DNA of 64,000 bases from Termitidicoccus mucosus. Lineage in GTDB: Bacteria; Verrucomicrobiota; Verrucomicrobiia; Opitutales; Opitutaceae. A program made the position numbers and the translations under genes. The stretch covers positions 1,860,001 to 1,924,000 of the forward strand of contig NZ_CP109796.1 of NCBI RefSeq assembly GCF_038725785.1, in the 5' to 3' direction. Below are positions 62,812 to 64,000 of the stretch, piece by piece. Positions within the stretch are counted from its first letter, which is position 1; each line of letters opens with the position of its first letter. The notes below the pieces were generated by a model, which was given only the letters and a program-made list of their open reading frames with translations, was not told the origin of the DNA and ran no database searches.

Positions 62812-64000
62812 ATGAAAAACCAGCTCCCCGCCGCGCTCATCGCCCCCCTTGTCGCCGCCGGGCTCTCCGCGCCCTGCGTTGTCACGGCCGCCGAACCAGC
62901 GCGCCCAAACATCGTCCTCATCGTCTCCGACGACCACGGTCTCGACGCGCTTGGCTGCTACGGCAATCCCGTCATCCGCACACCCCACCTCGACGCGCTC
63001 GCCGCCGCCGGCACGCGCTTCACCCGCGCCTTTTGCACCAGCGCCAGTTGCAGTCCGTCGCGCTCCGTCATTCTCACCGGCCTGCAAGGTCATCACAACG
63101 GCATGTATGGCCTCCAGCATGACGAGCATCATTTCCTGTGCTTCGATCAGGTGCGCAGCCTCCCGGTGATGCTGGAGGCGGCGGGCTACCGCACCGCCCG
63201 CGTCGGCAAATACCATGTCGCGCCCGACTCTGTCTTCCGCTTCCAAACCGTCCTCTCCGGCGGCGCGGCCAACGACCCGAAAACCCTCGGGCGGAGCCCG
63301 ATGGAAATGGCGTGGCGCTCCCGCGAGGTTATCGAATCCTCCGACGCCCGCCCGTTCTTTTTGTATTTCGCCACCGACGATCCGCATCGCGCCAACGCCG
63401 TCCTGCCCGACGGCACGCCGACCTTCGACACCTGGCCCGAGCCAAACCATTTTGGCAACCGTCCCGCCGGCTACCCCGGCATCACGCCGGTTGTCTATAA
63501 TCCCGCCGACGTGCTCGTGCCGCCGTTCCTGCCCGACACGCCGGCCTGCCGCGCCGAACTCGCGCAATATTACCAATCCGTCTCCCGCCTAGACCAGGGC
63601 ATCGGCGTCTTGATAAAACAGCTCAAGGACGCCGGCAAATACGACAACACGCTCATCATCTATATATCGGACAACGGCGTCGCCTTCCCCGGCGCCAAGA
63701 CGACGCTTTACGAGCCCGGCATCCGCCTCCCGTGCATCATAAAAAACCCGCGCCAGCCAAAAGGCGGCGTCACTCAGGACGCGCTGGTCTCGTGGGTGGA
63801 TCTCACGCCCACCATTCTTGACGTCGCCGGCGCGCTGCCTCCCGGCGCCGCCGGATTCGACGGACGCTCTTTCAAGGCCGGCCTCGACGGCACGCCGCTG
63901 CGCGGCCGGGACGAGGTGTATGCGTCGCACACGTTTCATCAGGTCACCATGTATTATCCCATGCGCGCGGTCAGGACGGAGAAATACAAACTCATCCATA
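62812..64000 (+). CDS. Sulfatase (type I, S1 family), 3' end outside the window
   Basis: I read 396 codons from the ATG at 62812 to the window end. Signal peptide about 1-25 (SAPCVVTAA). The alkaline-phosphatase fold shows the metal site IVLIVSDDHGLDALGCYGNP and the formylglycine motif CSPSR (Cys80), which needs a maturase to convert the Cys. Then ARVGKYHV, RPFFLYFATDDPHRAN, IYISDNG and LVSWVDLTPTILDVAG. It is closest in pattern to S1_8-like heparan/glycan N- or O-sulfatases. It removes sulfate from the glycan degraded by the upstream enzymes. A 5-codon open frame (62798-62815) overlaps the start as ATGA. Confidence 0.9.
   Translation, partial: MKNQLPAALIAPLVAAGLSAPCVVTAAEPARPNIVLIVSDDHGLDALGCYGNPVIRTPHLDALAAAGTRFTRAFCTSASCSPSRSVILTGLQGHHNGMYGLQHDEHHFLCFDQVRSLPVMLEAAGYRTARVGKYHVAPDSVFRFQTVLSGGAANDPKTLGRSPMEMAWRSREVIESSDARPFFLYFATDDPHRANAVLPDGTPTFDTWPEPNHFGNRPAGYPGITPVVYNPADVLVPPFLPDTPACRAELAQYYQSVSRLDQGIGVLIKQLKDAGKYDNTLIIYISDNGVAFPGAKTTLYEPGIRLPCIIKNPRQPKGGVTQDALVSWVDLTPTILDVAGALPPGAAGFDGRSFKAGLDGTPLRGRDEVYASHTFHQVTMYYPMRAVRTEKYKLIH

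Noticed and set aside
62798-62815. Five-codon leader MRKPV overlapping the sulfatase start
   Set aside because: Could be translational coupling, but frames this short arise by chance; only recorded.

Overview
The window reads as a chromosomal fragment of a high-GC Gram-negative polysaccharide degrader, most likely a Verrucomicrobiota member of Opitutaceae type (inference, no marker gene is present). The grounds are three giant autotransporter-associated beta-strand-repeat proteins ending in outer-membrane barrels, TonB-dependent receptors without SusD partners, many secreted glycan-active enzymes (two sialidase-fold proteins, GH31, GH105, a clan GH-D enzyme, a DUF4838 protein, a sulfatase), MenA, and start codons that mostly lack Shine-Dalgarno sequences. 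No tRNA, rRNA, CRISPR array, phage or transposase was seen.

1-13964 (minus strand) is a dense catabolic locus in two transcription units. The first runs sialidase, N-acetylneuraminate lyase-type aldolase, SDR dehydrogenase, CaiB/BaiF CoA-transferase, SMP-30 lactonase, enoyl-CoA hydratase, a solute-binding protein without a signal peptide, a mutarotase-fold protein and a GntR-type regulator; several junctions are 4-bp ATGA overlaps. The second runs glycyl radical enzyme activase, an unusual glycyl radical enzyme, and a second sialidase that leaves the window. A TGGT-N11-ACCA palindrome stands in front of each unit. Together they suggest a sugar-acid pathway in which an aldolase, a CoA-ligation/hydration module and a radical enzyme act on one glycan-derived substrate. 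This is the best candidate for an undescribed system.

14101-19088 holds household and small genes: a BaiN/HI0933-type flavoprotein, a Spy-like periplasmic protein, a mini zincin, a SYLF protein, an unusual FCD-AraC regulator and a divergent nucleoside hydrolase. 19327-32726 is an uptake cluster on the plus strand (sodium:solute symporter, TonB receptor, LamG/FG-GAP protein, giant autotransporter); its middle part has clearly lower GC. 32836-39501 carries MenA, a GH105-GH31 operon divergent from a second SMP-30 lactonase, and a lipoprotein.

40153-64000 is a second, larger polysaccharide cluster on the plus strand: TonB receptor, beta-helix protein, GH-D enzyme, FAH-family hydrolase, two paralogous autotransporters (the first broken by a 184-bp tandem duplication), a uroporphyrinogen-decarboxylase-family protein, a DUF4838 protein and a sulfatase cut by the window end. 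Its promoter and that of the GH105-GH31 operon share an AraC-type layout of GAAA half-sites exactly 21 bp apart, so the two loci may form one regulon.
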